IMG/VR virus record: IMGVR_UViG_3300034198_011944
Coordinates: 1-29,322 of that record
DNA from: a virus
Length of the DNA: 29,322 nt
Direction: 5' to 3' (one strand)
Part shown: positions 9,101-19,100 of the stretch, in pieces
Numbering within the stretch: the stretch's first letter is position 1
Layout: the number at the start of each line of letters is the position of its first letter
Position numbers and translations under genes: made by a program
Notes under the pieces: generated by a model
The model's input: only the letters and a program-made list of their open reading frames with translations
The model's database searches: none
What the model was told of the DNA's origin: nothing

Positions 9101-11663
9101 TGCTGGTTCAAATAATCATAATTTAGCTTCTGGTCCTATTATAGTTAATGATATTCAAAGTTCTACTAGAATAAGATACACTGCAAGAGCATCAGGTACC
9201 ATTTTAACGTTATTAAATGATTCTTCTGTAGGTGCTGCAAATATTCAAGGAACAATTTACGTAAGACCAGATGCATTTTTTGTACATAGACCTTTTGATG
9301 GTGGAGTTCAATTAGGTACTGGAGGTCCTCAGCATGGAGGTCAAGCAATTCGTCAAAGTAAAAAATATATTCGTTATCAATCAGGAAAAGGCGCTATGTA
9401 TAATACAGGTGCTCTTTTTGCTCCTAGTTATCAATTAAGAAGTGTTACTGCATCAGGAACAGCAGTAAATTCTTTAATTACAATTGTTGCAGATGATACT
9501 GACCACGGATGCCAAGTAGGTGCTGAAATTAGAATAGAAGGTGTTATTACGCCAGGTTATGACGGACACTATGTTGTATCAAGTATTATTGATGAAAGAA
9601 CTTTAACAGTTATTGCAACTAATGTTCTTTCTAATTCTACAGCTGAATTAAGTGCTGATGCTAAAATGAATTTATATAAATGGAAAGGGGCTGTTGTAAG
9701 ATCAGGTCCTTATGATGATCAAAATGGAATATTTTGGCAATATGACGGACAAAATTTTTCTGTAGGAAGAAGATCATCAACATTTCAATTAGGCGGTACT
9801 ATTGCAATTAATGCAAACTCAAATAGTATTACAGGTACAAATACAAGATTTAATGATCAATTAAAAGCTGGAGATAGAGTTGTTATAAAAGGTATGACAC
9901 ACGTGGTATCTAATATTACAAGTCAAACTTCAATGTCTATTACTCCTGATTTTAGAGGTGTATCAAATGTAACTGGTGGATCAATTTGTAAAGTACAAGA
10001 TTTAATTATACCTCAATCAGAATGGAATTTAGATAAGTGTGACGGTACAGGACCAAGTGGATATGTAATAGATCCTACTAAAATGCAAATGATAGGTATA
10101 CAATTTAGCTGGTATGGTGCTGGATTTATAGATTGGATGCTAAGAGGTCCTAACGGTAATTATGTATTCTGTCATAGATTAAAAGGAAACAATTTAAATA
10201 CTGAAGCTTATATGAGAACAGGTAACGCACCAGTTCGATATGAAGTTTTAAATGAAATACCAAGTACTAGACTAGATGGAGCTATTAATAGTTCAGTAAC
10301 AACTATTACAGTGGAAGATGTTACAGGTTTACCAACTTCAGGTGTTGTATATATTGATAATGAGCTAATTTCATATACAGGTAAAAATGCTACAGCAAAT
10401 ACATTAACGGGTTGTGTAAGAGGTACAACATTAACTAATTTTAATGCTGGAGCAACACGTTCATACTCTGCTGGAGCCGCTGCTTCACACAATGATAATG
10501 CAGGAGTAATTTACGTAACAAATACTTGTAGTCCGGCAATATCTCATTGGGGTTCTGCATATTTAATTGATGGAGAATTTGATGAAGATAGAGGATATAT
10601 TTTTAACTATGCTCAAACAAACTTATCAGCAACAACTACTAAACAAACTGCATTTTTAATTAGATTAGCACCTAGCGTATCAAACGCAATTATAGGTGAT
10701 CTAGGAGAAAGAGAATTATTAAATAGAGCTCAATTATTACTTGAAGGTATTGAAATAACTTCAGATTCAGGTAGTACGGGTGCAATTATTGTAGAAGGTG
10801 TTTTAAATCCACAAAATTATCCTATTGATCCAGCTTCAGTATCTTGGACAACATTACAAGGTGTTGCTCAAGGAGGACAACCTAGTTTTGCTCAAATTGC
10901 ATCAGGAGGTTCTGTAACTTGGAAATCTGGAGCGGGTACAACAACTCAAACAGGAACTACTACGGCTGCTTTAACTGCTTCAGCAACAATTGCTTATAAC
11001 ACAGGTAGTGGTAGTTCAACACTATATTTTACTTCAGCAAGTTGGAACACAACAGGAATAGTTGTAGGATCATCAATTACAACTGCTGGATATAATAATG
11101 CTGTTATAACTTCAATAACAGATTTTGGATTTTATACACAAGTTAATTTTAATAGATCATTGCCTTCTACCAATTCTGGCGCATCAATTGCATTTACTTT
11201 TGCTGGTAACGCTGCATCAGGTACAAGTATTTTATATTTCACAAAAGCAACTTTAGACGCTAGCGGAGCAGTTGCAGGAACATCTGTTGTAGATGCAAAA
11301 TTCCCTGCAAATACAAAAGTAGCTACAATATCAGCTACACTTACATATGGTGGAACACAATACTATAGAGTAACATTTACACAAAACGCTGTTTCTGCAG
11401 TAACTGCTGGATCTACAGTTACGTTCCAGTTTTTTCAACCTGCTTATGCACTACCAGGTGAAACAGTATTTTCGTTTATTGCAAACTCGGGAGAAAGTAA
11501 CAGTTTATCCCTATCAAAACTAAAAGAATTAACAACTACTACATTAGGTGGTAGAGGAACATTTCCAAATGGTCCCGATGTTTTGGCGATAAATATATAC
11601 AAAGCTTCTGGTACTTCTGTTAATACAAACTTATTATTACGTTGGGGAGAAGCACAAGCTTAA
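6195..11663 (+). CDS. giant repeat-rich virion structural protein
   Basis: This 1822-residue protein is rich in Gly, Ser, Thr and Ala. I link it to large virion proteins of marine T4-like phages but know no T4 counterpart. Residues 1-150 are largely helical. DFEYGLQPTKW (296-306) precedes beta domains. About four diverged repeats with GxGY/GGSGY and LGGTSPT motifs fill 569-914. A stretch near 1070-1110 has HRPFDGG and QHGGQAIRQ. A recurrent phage beta-motif, IDNELISYTG, is at 1387-1396, and a conserved-looking DLGERELLNRAQLLL starts at 1502. Two copies of a ~65-residue beta unit (SSTLYFT / TSILYFT) lie near 1607-1740. The gene starts one base after the anchor protein's stop, without a Shine-Dalgarno sequence. 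A baseplate-periphery or tail-fibre role fits. Catalytic function is not visible. Confidence 0.75.
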   Translation: MAKKLRQNYYFQPGIPLTSNRNPIAYAKIVANKEFIKDEVEAYVNQQKLAGNAPYIGYVFSSAALQNDIDAIIEAAIFDLRYDGNASTRTKAATYWVGATPIISGTRVPETTYITYCRTIINSYILTNTIYPTLQSPVMTTQNINAATTAEAGATAKITTGFTTITNTITNGLSSLPVLSPNVISSIELIGKVDLNDLLLITNVTDNEVLYSFGDPLRGASVTFSAANSVNFPNALTVDNGTTTIYLKYNTDTMATSDTLQIFEENAEMIVRPYDFGTDAIERMRVARPQAMIDADFEYGLQPTKWQAIATQRGYPSTYEIPGTEKNVQSVTTDASVTSAGVGPSIITVTTQGAHGWSVGQPFTIKALSPSTLGFSRAEGSFIVNTVPTSSTFTYYAKAKVGTSSGQTVVTSTTLLREAGFYTGAGVGNPTYSIFSNGSSGSFSTILAAPLGATSLTFTGAVPPSGAPITASSTTSSAAYITVGTQVTSNSGTGGTVSTNYVASDAALGSSSVTLSTVSGLVPGMAINNGTGTQAIITNIVGSTLSLSSALTTSLQGDVQTYTTVAYSEILSTGVNARFNISRAGGSYTIAGIPIPGSGYFVADTLKILGSDLGGVENNNETYNSVTLTEIVSTGTSATFNVNKTAGVYDTVTINNAGTGYFKGDAINIPGTSLGGTSPTHDLSIIITGVTNDVTGGAITTIGFGGTANGSGAYTAVFGTNTSTLASGLDININRNAGVYTVPTINNGGSNYFLGTRFLCSGASLDGTTPTNDATIRIATTSVGAVTSVTITGTAVLGNDLILRVATLSGSGIATVTIVSGLAVAGTASYSSRIPYATSNGSTGASLNITRNGGLYTSAVTAGGSGYVIGQRYKVLGTQCEGLDVTNDVAITVSGVSTGAVTTFTTTGTAIRGSQIPIYSTLALSAPTILASAATATASYASIAVVQVDFASPHGFVPGMSLLSVVSSDAGSNNHNLASGPIIVNDIQSSTRIRYTARASGTILTLLNDSSVGAANIQGTIYVRPDAFFVHRPFDGGVQLGTGGPQHGGQAIRQSKKYIRYQSGKGAMYNTGALFAPSYQLRSVTASGTAVNSLITIVADDTDHGCQVGAEIRIEGVITPGYDGHYVVSSIIDERTLTVIATNVLSNSTAELSADAKMNLYKWKGAVVRSGPYDDQNGIFWQYDGQNFSVGRRSSTFQLGGTIAINANSNSITGTNTRFNDQLKAGDRVVIKGMTHVVSNITSQTSMSITPDFRGVSNVTGGSICKVQDLIIPQSEWNLDKCDGTGPSGYVIDPTKMQMIGIQFSWYGAGFIDWMLRGPNGNYVFCHRLKGNNLNTEAYMRTGNAPVRYEVLNEIPSTRLDGAINSSVTTITVEDVTGLPTSGVVYIDNELISYTGKNATANTLTGCVRGTTLTNFNAGATRSYSAGAAASHNDNAGVIYVTNTCSPAISHWGSAYLIDGEFDEDRGYIFNYAQTNLSATTTKQTAFLIRLAPSVSNAIIGDLGERELLNRAQLLLEGIEITSDSGSTGAIIVEGVLNPQNYPIDPASVSWTTLQGVAQGGQPSFAQIASGGSVTWKSGAGTTTQTGTTTAALTASATIAYNTGSGSSTLYFTSASWNTTGIVVGSSITTAGYNNAVITSITDFGFYTQVNFNRSLPSTNSGASIAFTFAGNAASGTSILYFTKATLDASGAVAGTSVVDAKFPANTKVATISATLTYGGTQYYRVTFTQNAVSAVTAGSTVTFQFFQPAYALPGETVFSFIANSGESNSLSLSKLKELTTTTLGGRGTFPNGPDVLAINIYKASGTSVNTNLLLRWGEAQA
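7900..8935 (+). repeat. four diverged GxGY beta-repeats inside the giant protein
   Basis: The protein read here repeats a unit of the form 'A.[FL]N[IV]...AG.Y......G.GY..G....I.G..LGG..P.ND..I.I'. Copies start near 7900, 8085, 8370 and 8715. The shared words are RAGGSYT, KTAGVYD, RNAGVYT and RNGGLYT, followed by GSGYF, GTGYF, GSNYF and GSGYV. DNA identity between copies is low, so these are old duplications at the protein level. Confidence 0.75.
11010..11430 (+). repeat. C-terminal tandem beta-unit in the giant protein
   Basis: Two adjacent units of about 65-75 residues share the words GSSTLYFTSASW / GTSILYFTKATL, then GSSITTA / GTSVVDA, then a strand ending in IAFTF / VTFQF. They look like tandem beta-sandwich domains of a fibre or baseplate protein. 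The boundaries are approximate. Confidence 0.55.
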
Positions 11664-11669
11664 AAAAAT

Positions 11670-13139
11670 ATGCCGGCAATTATAACAAATAAATTTAGAA
11701 TACATAATAGTGAACAGTTTGTAGAATCTTTTTCTGAAGCTGCGCCTAATGCTTATTATCTAGGTATTGGTGCTCCTTTATCTTGGGGAACATATACAAG
11801 AGCAGATTTAAGAACTGACATTACAGGTTCTGATACTTCTCCTATTGTACCTGCGGATAGTGTTACAGAAGAACTTTATACTTTTGATGATTTATTAGCT
11901 GCTAAAAAAATTACAGCTTCAAATGTAAGTTATGTTATTCCTAGAAGAAATTGGACTGTTGGTACAATTTACGATATGTATAGAAATGATTATGGTAATA
12001 GAATAACAGGAACAACAACTACTTTAACATCAACAAGTGGTGCTTCAAATTTATTTGACTCAACTTTTTATGTTTTAAATTCCGCATACAACGTATATAA
12101 ATGTTTAGATAATAATAATGGCGTTGCTTCTACAGTTGAACCTACAGGAACTTCAGCTTCTATACTTTCAACAGGCGATGGTTATAAATGGAAATTTATG
12201 TACACTTTAAGTGCCTCTCAACAAATAAATTTTTTATCTACAGATTTTATGGCTGTTCAAACAAACAGTACAGTACAAAGTGCAGCAGTAGATGGTGCAG
12301 TAAATATAATTAAAATTAAAAATGGTGGTACTGGAGGAACAAACGGTACTTATGCAGGTATTCCTTTAAGAGGAGATGGTTCAGGTGGATTTTGTACAGT
12401 AGTAATTTCAGGAACAGCTGTTACAGGTGTAACAGTTACAAGTGCAGGTACTGGTTATACTTTTGCTTCAGTAAGAAACGCTGATATTAATACTGCAAGT
12501 TCTGGATTCTTAACAGGAGCAGAATTAGATTGTATTATTGAACCTAAAGGTGGACACGGTTATAATGCAGTAAAAGAATTAGGTGGATTTTTTGTAATGT
12601 TGAATATTAATTTAGAAGGAACAGAATCAGCAAACACTGGAGATTTTACAACTGAAAACGATTTTAGAAAAATAGTATTATTAAAAGACCCAGAATCATT
12701 AGGAAATGTTGCAACATCATCTACGTTAAGAACAACAAAAGCTATTAGAATTGCTGCTTCACCTACACCAGGAACTTTTCAAGTAGATGAAAAAATTAGT
12801 CAAGCAACTACAGGTGCTGTAGGTAGAGTTGTAGAATGGGACTCTGTTAATAGAATTTTACATTATGTTCAAACAAGATTTGTAGATGGTGGTATTAATG
12901 CTAGTGGAAATTTAGTTGCATTTAGTGGATCAAACATTATTACTGGCGCAACATCTGGAGCAACAGCTACTCCAAGTGCTTCTGCTAGTGAAACAGCTGA
13001 TAGTATAACGTTTTCTAATGGTTATGCTGCTTCAGAATTAGATGTTGATAAAGGTGATGTTATTTACATTGAAAACAGAGCACCAATTACAAGAGCAGCG
13101 GACCAAACTGAAAATATTAAACTAATTATTGAATTTTAA
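11670..13139 (+). CDS. 8: baseplate wedge subunit gp8, enlarged
   Basis: This 489-residue protein matches T4 gp8 (334 residues) at both ends. The N-terminal part has TNKFRIHN (6-13), VIPRRNW (89-95; T4 VIPRRDW), YKCLD and GDGYKWKFMYTL (T4 GDGYVWEYLFEI). The C-terminus has GDVIYIENRAP and DQTENIKLIIEF (T4 GEMIYMENRPP, DQTEEINILFTF). Between these blocks lies an insertion of roughly 150 residues with GTGGTNGTY, GTGYTF and GATSGATA motifs like those of the neighbouring giant proteins. gp8 forms wedge dimers that contact gp7 and gp10. The ATG comes six bases after the upstream stop, with no Shine-Dalgarno sequence. Confidence 0.93.
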   Translation: MPAIITNKFRIHNSEQFVESFSEAAPNAYYLGIGAPLSWGTYTRADLRTDITGSDTSPIVPADSVTEELYTFDDLLAAKKITASNVSYVIPRRNWTVGTIYDMYRNDYGNRITGTTTTLTSTSGASNLFDSTFYVLNSAYNVYKCLDNNNGVASTVEPTGTSASILSTGDGYKWKFMYTLSASQQINFLSTDFMAVQTNSTVQSAAVDGAVNIIKIKNGGTGGTNGTYAGIPLRGDGSGGFCTVVISGTAVTGVTVTSAGTGYTFASVRNADINTASSGFLTGAELDCIIEPKGGHGYNAVKELGGFFVMLNINLEGTESANTGDFTTENDFRKIVLLKDPESLGNVATSSTLRTTKAIRIAASPTPGTFQVDEKISQATTGAVGRVVEWDSVNRILHYVQTRFVDGGINASGNLVAFSGSNIITGATSGATATPSASASETADSITFSNGYAASELDVDKGDVIYIENRAPITRAADQTENIKLIIEF

Positions 13140-13147
13140 AGGAAGAT

Positions 13148-16100
13148 ATGCCAAGTCCAACTGACTTTAATCTTTCTCCATACTATGATGATTTTAATGA
13201 AAATAAAAATTTTCATAGAGTACTGTTTAGACCTTCATTTGCAGTACAAGCGAGAGAATTAACACAGTCACAAACAATATTACAAAATCAGATTGAAAAA
13301 TTTTCTGATCACGTCTTTAAAAAAGGCGCAATGGTCATACCTGGTCAAGTAGCATTTGATTTAAATTACTATGCTATTAAATTAAGTGCTAAATCTTTAA
13401 GTAATATAAATTCATATATCGGTGTAATTTTAACAGGTGTAACTTCAGGAGTTCAAGCAGAAGTTGTTAATGCTGTAGCAAGTACTAGTACTGATCCTGA
13501 TACTCTTTACGTTAAATATATTAAAACTGGAACTAATAATACTAGTTTTGTATTTACGAATGGTGAAATTTGTAATTGTACCGTAAGTTCAGCTGCTCAG
13601 ACAGTAACAGTTAATACAACTGCAACAGGTTCATCTGCATCAATTGCAAAAGGTGTTTATTATATTAATGGATATTACGTTACAATTTTAGATCAAACAA
13701 TAATATTAGACAAATATACAGATACTCCAAGTTATCGTATTGGTGTTGATATAGTAGAATCATTTATAACTGCTAACGAAGATGGTACACTAGTTGATAA
13801 TGCAGCAGGTACATCTAATTTTAATGCTCCAGGTGCACACAGATTTAAAATATCATTAACACTATCAAAAAGAGCTTTAAATTCTGTTGATGATTCAAAC
13901 TTTATAGAATTATTAAGATTAGAAAATGGAATACTACAAAATCAAATTAGAACAACTGAATATTCTGTTTTAGAAGATACGTTTGCAAGAAGAACGTATG
14001 ACGAATCAGGAGACTACAGTGTAAAAGATTTTGATATAGATTTAAGAGAACATTTACTATCAGGAACTAATAGAGGTATTTACGCATCTGGTAATGGTGG
14101 GGTAGAAACAAAATTAGTAGCTGCAATTGGTCCTGGTAAAGCTTATGTTAAAGGTTATGAAATTGAAACAATAGGTACAACGTTTTTAGATGTTGATAAG
14201 GCAAGAGATTTTAGTACATCTAATAATTTTAAAACTAGATTTGATTTAGAAAGTTATGTAAATGTTTCTAATGTTTATAATGCTCCAGATATTACATACA
14301 ATCCTGGAGAAACTGAAACATTTAAAAATGTAAATTTATACGACACCAGTACAACTAATAATAGATTATCATATTTAAGTGCTACAGGAGCTGATGTAAG
14401 AGGTTCATTAAAATCTACATCTGGTGTGGCTGTACCTCAAATAGGTAGAGCAAAGTCTAGAGGTTTTGAATTAAATAATGGTATTGCAAGTTCTAATTTA
14501 TTTGTAACATCATCTTTAACAAGTAACGTTTATAAACATTATCTTTTTGATATAGAAATGTTTACACATCTTAACGTATCTAAAGCAGTCGCATTTACTA
14601 ACGGAGAAAAAATTACAGGAAGTACATCTGGAGCTACAGGTTACGTTCAAACTATTTCATCATACAAATCGGCTGTAATTAGCAATATGTCTATTGCAAA
14701 TCCTTCTATTGTTACTTCTACAGCTCATACATTTAAAGAAGGTATGCAAGTTGAGATTTCAGGAGGTACTTGGTCAATTAATTCAGTTTCAGTTCTTACT
14801 GCTGCTGTTTATACAGTAAAAAATCCAACAGCAAATACTTTTGAATTATATGCATCTAATGGAACTAGTCCTGTAAATGTTACATCATTTAGTTCTGGAG
14901 GAACTGCAAATCACGGTGTTGTTGTATTAGCTAACGTTTTAGGAATATTTACTAATGGAGAAAGTATTACAGGGTCAACATCACTAGTAACATCAACAAT
15001 ACAAAATAACGTTTTAGGATTTCACGGTGTACAAAACTTTGATTTTTCTTCTGTAAAACAAATTGGTATGACAGGTGGAGCAGGAATAAACTATACTGCT
15101 GATACAGAAACTAGTGCAGCTTTTGGAGATAATTACCAACTATTTGGAACGTTTTCAATTGCAAACAATGGAACAGTAGTTACTGGTTATGGAACATTAT
15201 TTTTAACAGAATTAAGACTAGGAGATACAATACATTTTACAGCTGACAATGGAACTATTATAACTAAAATTGTTGAGTCTGTAACATCTAATACTAGTTT
15301 AACATTTTCAACTGCAGTAGGTGCATCTGATGTATCAACAAAAACAGTTGGTGTAAGAAGAAGATCAAAATTAATTGGATCTAATAAAAACATTTCAATA
15401 TTTAAGTTACCATACGAAACTATCAAAACTTTAAAAACATCATCTAATAATAATATTACAGATACAAATTTTTACGTAAGAAGAAATTTTATAGCATTGT
15501 TATCTGCAAATGGTGATGCTCAAATAACTGCAGGAACAAATGAAACATTTACAGGATTATCTGAAAGAGATTTCACTGTTTCTATTATAAATCTAGGCGC
15601 TGGTCCTTCTGGAAATATAGGAGATATTTTTAGTTTATCAGGAAATAATCACGAAGGTGATCCAATATTTACTTTAACCGGTACTCCTACTGGAAAAACT
15701 CTATCATTAGATTTTGGTGCAAATTTTGCAGGACATAAAATAAAAATAGTTGCCACAGTATCACGTACTGTTGCTAATGAAAAAACAAAAACGCTTGTAT
15801 TAAATTCTAGTTTATCTATTTCAACTCAAACAATAATACAATCTGGTTTAATAGGTTTAAGTAAAGCAGATGTATACAGAATTAATGCAGTTTATATGTC
15901 AGCAAATTTTTCTACAAATGCTACATCTTCTGATACTGATATTAAATCAAGATTTGATTTAGATACTGGACAAAGAGATAATTTTTATGATATAGGTAGA
16001 CTTAAATTAAAACCAGGTTCTCTTAATCCTACCGGTAGATTATTAATAGACTTTGATTATTTTTCTCACGGTTCTGGAGATTATTTTTCTGTTGATTCTT

Positions 16101-19100
16101 ATACAAGTGTTATTGACTATAAGGATATCCCTTCTTATACTTCAGATACTTCAGGATTAACATATCAGTTACGTGATTGTTTAGATTTTAGACCTAGAGT
16201 TGATGATGCATCTATTGTTGTTGGTTCTGGTCAATTAAGACAATACAACGGATTGGGAGCATCTGCCGTAGATCCTGTTCAATTCAATTCTGATATTACT
16301 ACAGATTTAGAATATTATTTAAAACGATTTGATAAAATATTTTTAGATAAAGATGGTAATTTTAAAGTTGTTAAAGGAGCAAGTTCTTTAACTCCTCAAC
16401 TTCCTAAAAATTTAGATAATGCTATGCATTTATTTACATTAGCTTTAAATAGTTATACATTATCATTAAAAACTTCAGATATAGATATTGAAAAAATTGA
16501 TAATCGAAGATATACAATGAGAGATATTGGTCGTTTAGAAAAAAGAATATCAAATGTAGAATATTATACTCAATTATCTTTACTAGAAACACAAGCACAA
16601 TCTTTACAAATACAAGATGCAGAAGGTTTTGACAGATTTAAAAACGGATTTATTGTAGATAATTTTACGGGTCACGGTATTGGCGATGTAGGAAATTTTG
16701 ATTATAAAGTTTCTATGGATATGGCTGGTGGATTCCTTAGACCAATGTTTAATTCTGAATCTGTAAAATTGATTGAAGCAACAAGTTCAGGAAACACTAC
16801 AATTTTAACAGCTGATAGACTAGCTTCTAATTATCAAAAAACTGGAGATTTAATTACTTTACCTTACACAGAAGTAAATTTAATAGAACAACCTTATGCT
16901 AGTAAATATCTAAATGTTAATCCTTTTAATATATTTACTTGGGCAGGTTCAGTTGCACTTGATCCTCCAGGCGATGAATGGAAAGAAACAAATAGAGTTC
17001 CTGATTTATTAGTTAATGAAAGAGGTGCTTTTGATACAATGGTTGAAGCACTAGGTAATCCTAATTTAGATAGCGTAGAAATTGATACTGTATGGAATGA
17101 GTGGCAAGATTTTTGGCAAGGATCTTCAGCAGATAGAATTAGTAGCGAAAGTACAAGATGGGCTGGAAGAGCTCTTGTAAGAGATAGAACAATTGAAACA
17201 TCACAACAAGTTTCTCAAACAAGAACAGGTATTAGAACATCTTTAGTACCTCAAGTTGTAAGAACTGCTTTGGGTGATAGAGTATTAAATATAGCATTTA
17301 TACCTTTTATAAGAAGTAGAGTAATAAATTTTACAGCTACAAGAATGAAACCAAATACAAGAGTTTATCCATATTTTGATAACATAAGTATTGCATCTTA
17401 CATAACTCCTACAGGAGGAGCTCTTGGAGGACCTTTAATAACAAACGTAAATGGTTCTGTATCAGGTACTTTTAGTATTCCTGATTCTACTAATAATAAT
17501 AATCCAAGATGGAGAACTGGTCAAAGAGTATTCAGATTAACTAGTTCAATTACAAATTCTACAACAGATGTTGAAACTTCTGCTGAAGCAGATTATATAG
17601 CTAAAGGTTCTTTAGAAACTGTACAGAATACAATTGTATCAACAAGAGAGCCACGTTTAGTAAGAATTGACGTTAATGATACTAGAAATATTACAAGAAC
17701 ATCAACAAGAGAAACTTCTGATATTATAGGTTGGAATGATCCTCTTGCACAAACATTTTTAATAGATAATACTGGTGGAGTATTCATTACTTCAATAGAT
17801 TTATATTTGCAATCTAAAGATACAAATATTCCTATTACAGTACAAATTAGAGAAGTAGTAAACGGTTATCCTTCTAGGACTGTAATACCATTTGGTGAAA
17901 TAACATTAAATCCATCTTCAGTTAATACTAGTGAAGATGCAAGTGTTGCAACTAAATTTACTTTCCCATCTCCTGTGTATTTACAAGAAAAAACAGAATA
18001 TTGTTTTGTAGTATTATCTGATTGTAATAATTATAATGCTTTTGTTGCAAGATTAGGAGATACTCAAATTGGTTCAAATAGAACAATATCTGAAAATCCT
18101 TATGCTGGAGTATTATTTAAATCTCAAAATGGTTCAACTTGGACAGCTGAACAAATGGAAGATATAAAATTTAAAATTAATAGAGCAGAATTTGAAAACG
18201 TAAGTGGTAGCGTTACTTTAGTAAATGATACTGTACCTACAAGAACATTAAATCTTAACCCTTTAAGAACAACGTCTGGTTCCGGTGTTATTACAGTTAC
18301 TTGTAAAAATCACGGAATGCATAGTTTAACTAATAATGTTACAATTTCAGGTGTACCTGCTGGAACATATAATGGTATAGCTCATACACTAATAAATGGA
18401 ACTTACACTTCTATTTCAAATGTAACTTTAGATACATTTAGTATTACTACTGCTGGTACTGCAACATCTACTGGTGACGTTGGAGGAAGTTCTGTTGTAA
18501 CAACACAAAATAGATTATTTGATGTTGCTTGTTTAAATATTTCAACTATGACAGTTCCAGGAACTAGATTAGGATACTCTTTAAGAACAACAAGTGGAAG
18601 TTCAATACACGGCACAGAAACATCATTCTTATTAGAATCATCAAGTCAAGCAATCAATGTAACTCCTTCAGATAACATTAATTTTACTTCTCCTAGATTA
18701 GTTGCAAGTTCAATTAATGAAACTAATGAAATGTCAGGTAGTAAATCATTATTTAATATTTTAACTTTAACTACTGAAAATACAAAAATTTCTCCTGTTT
18801 TAGATACCTCAAGAATGAGTATGGTTGCGGTACAAAATAGATTAAATAATCCAACAGTTTCAAATACGCCAAATTTTGTTTCTGATTTTAACTCATCAGG
18901 AACATCATCAGCTGCAGTATATGTAACTAGACCTATATTGTTAGAAAATGCGTCAACTGCATTAGATGTAAGACTAACTCAAAATGTAAGAACTTCATCT
19001 TCAGTAAAAGTATTTTTTAGAGTAACTGGTGCTGATGAAGTTAGAAATATTAACGATTTAACTTGGAATGCTTTTAATATTGACGGTAGTGAAGATGATT

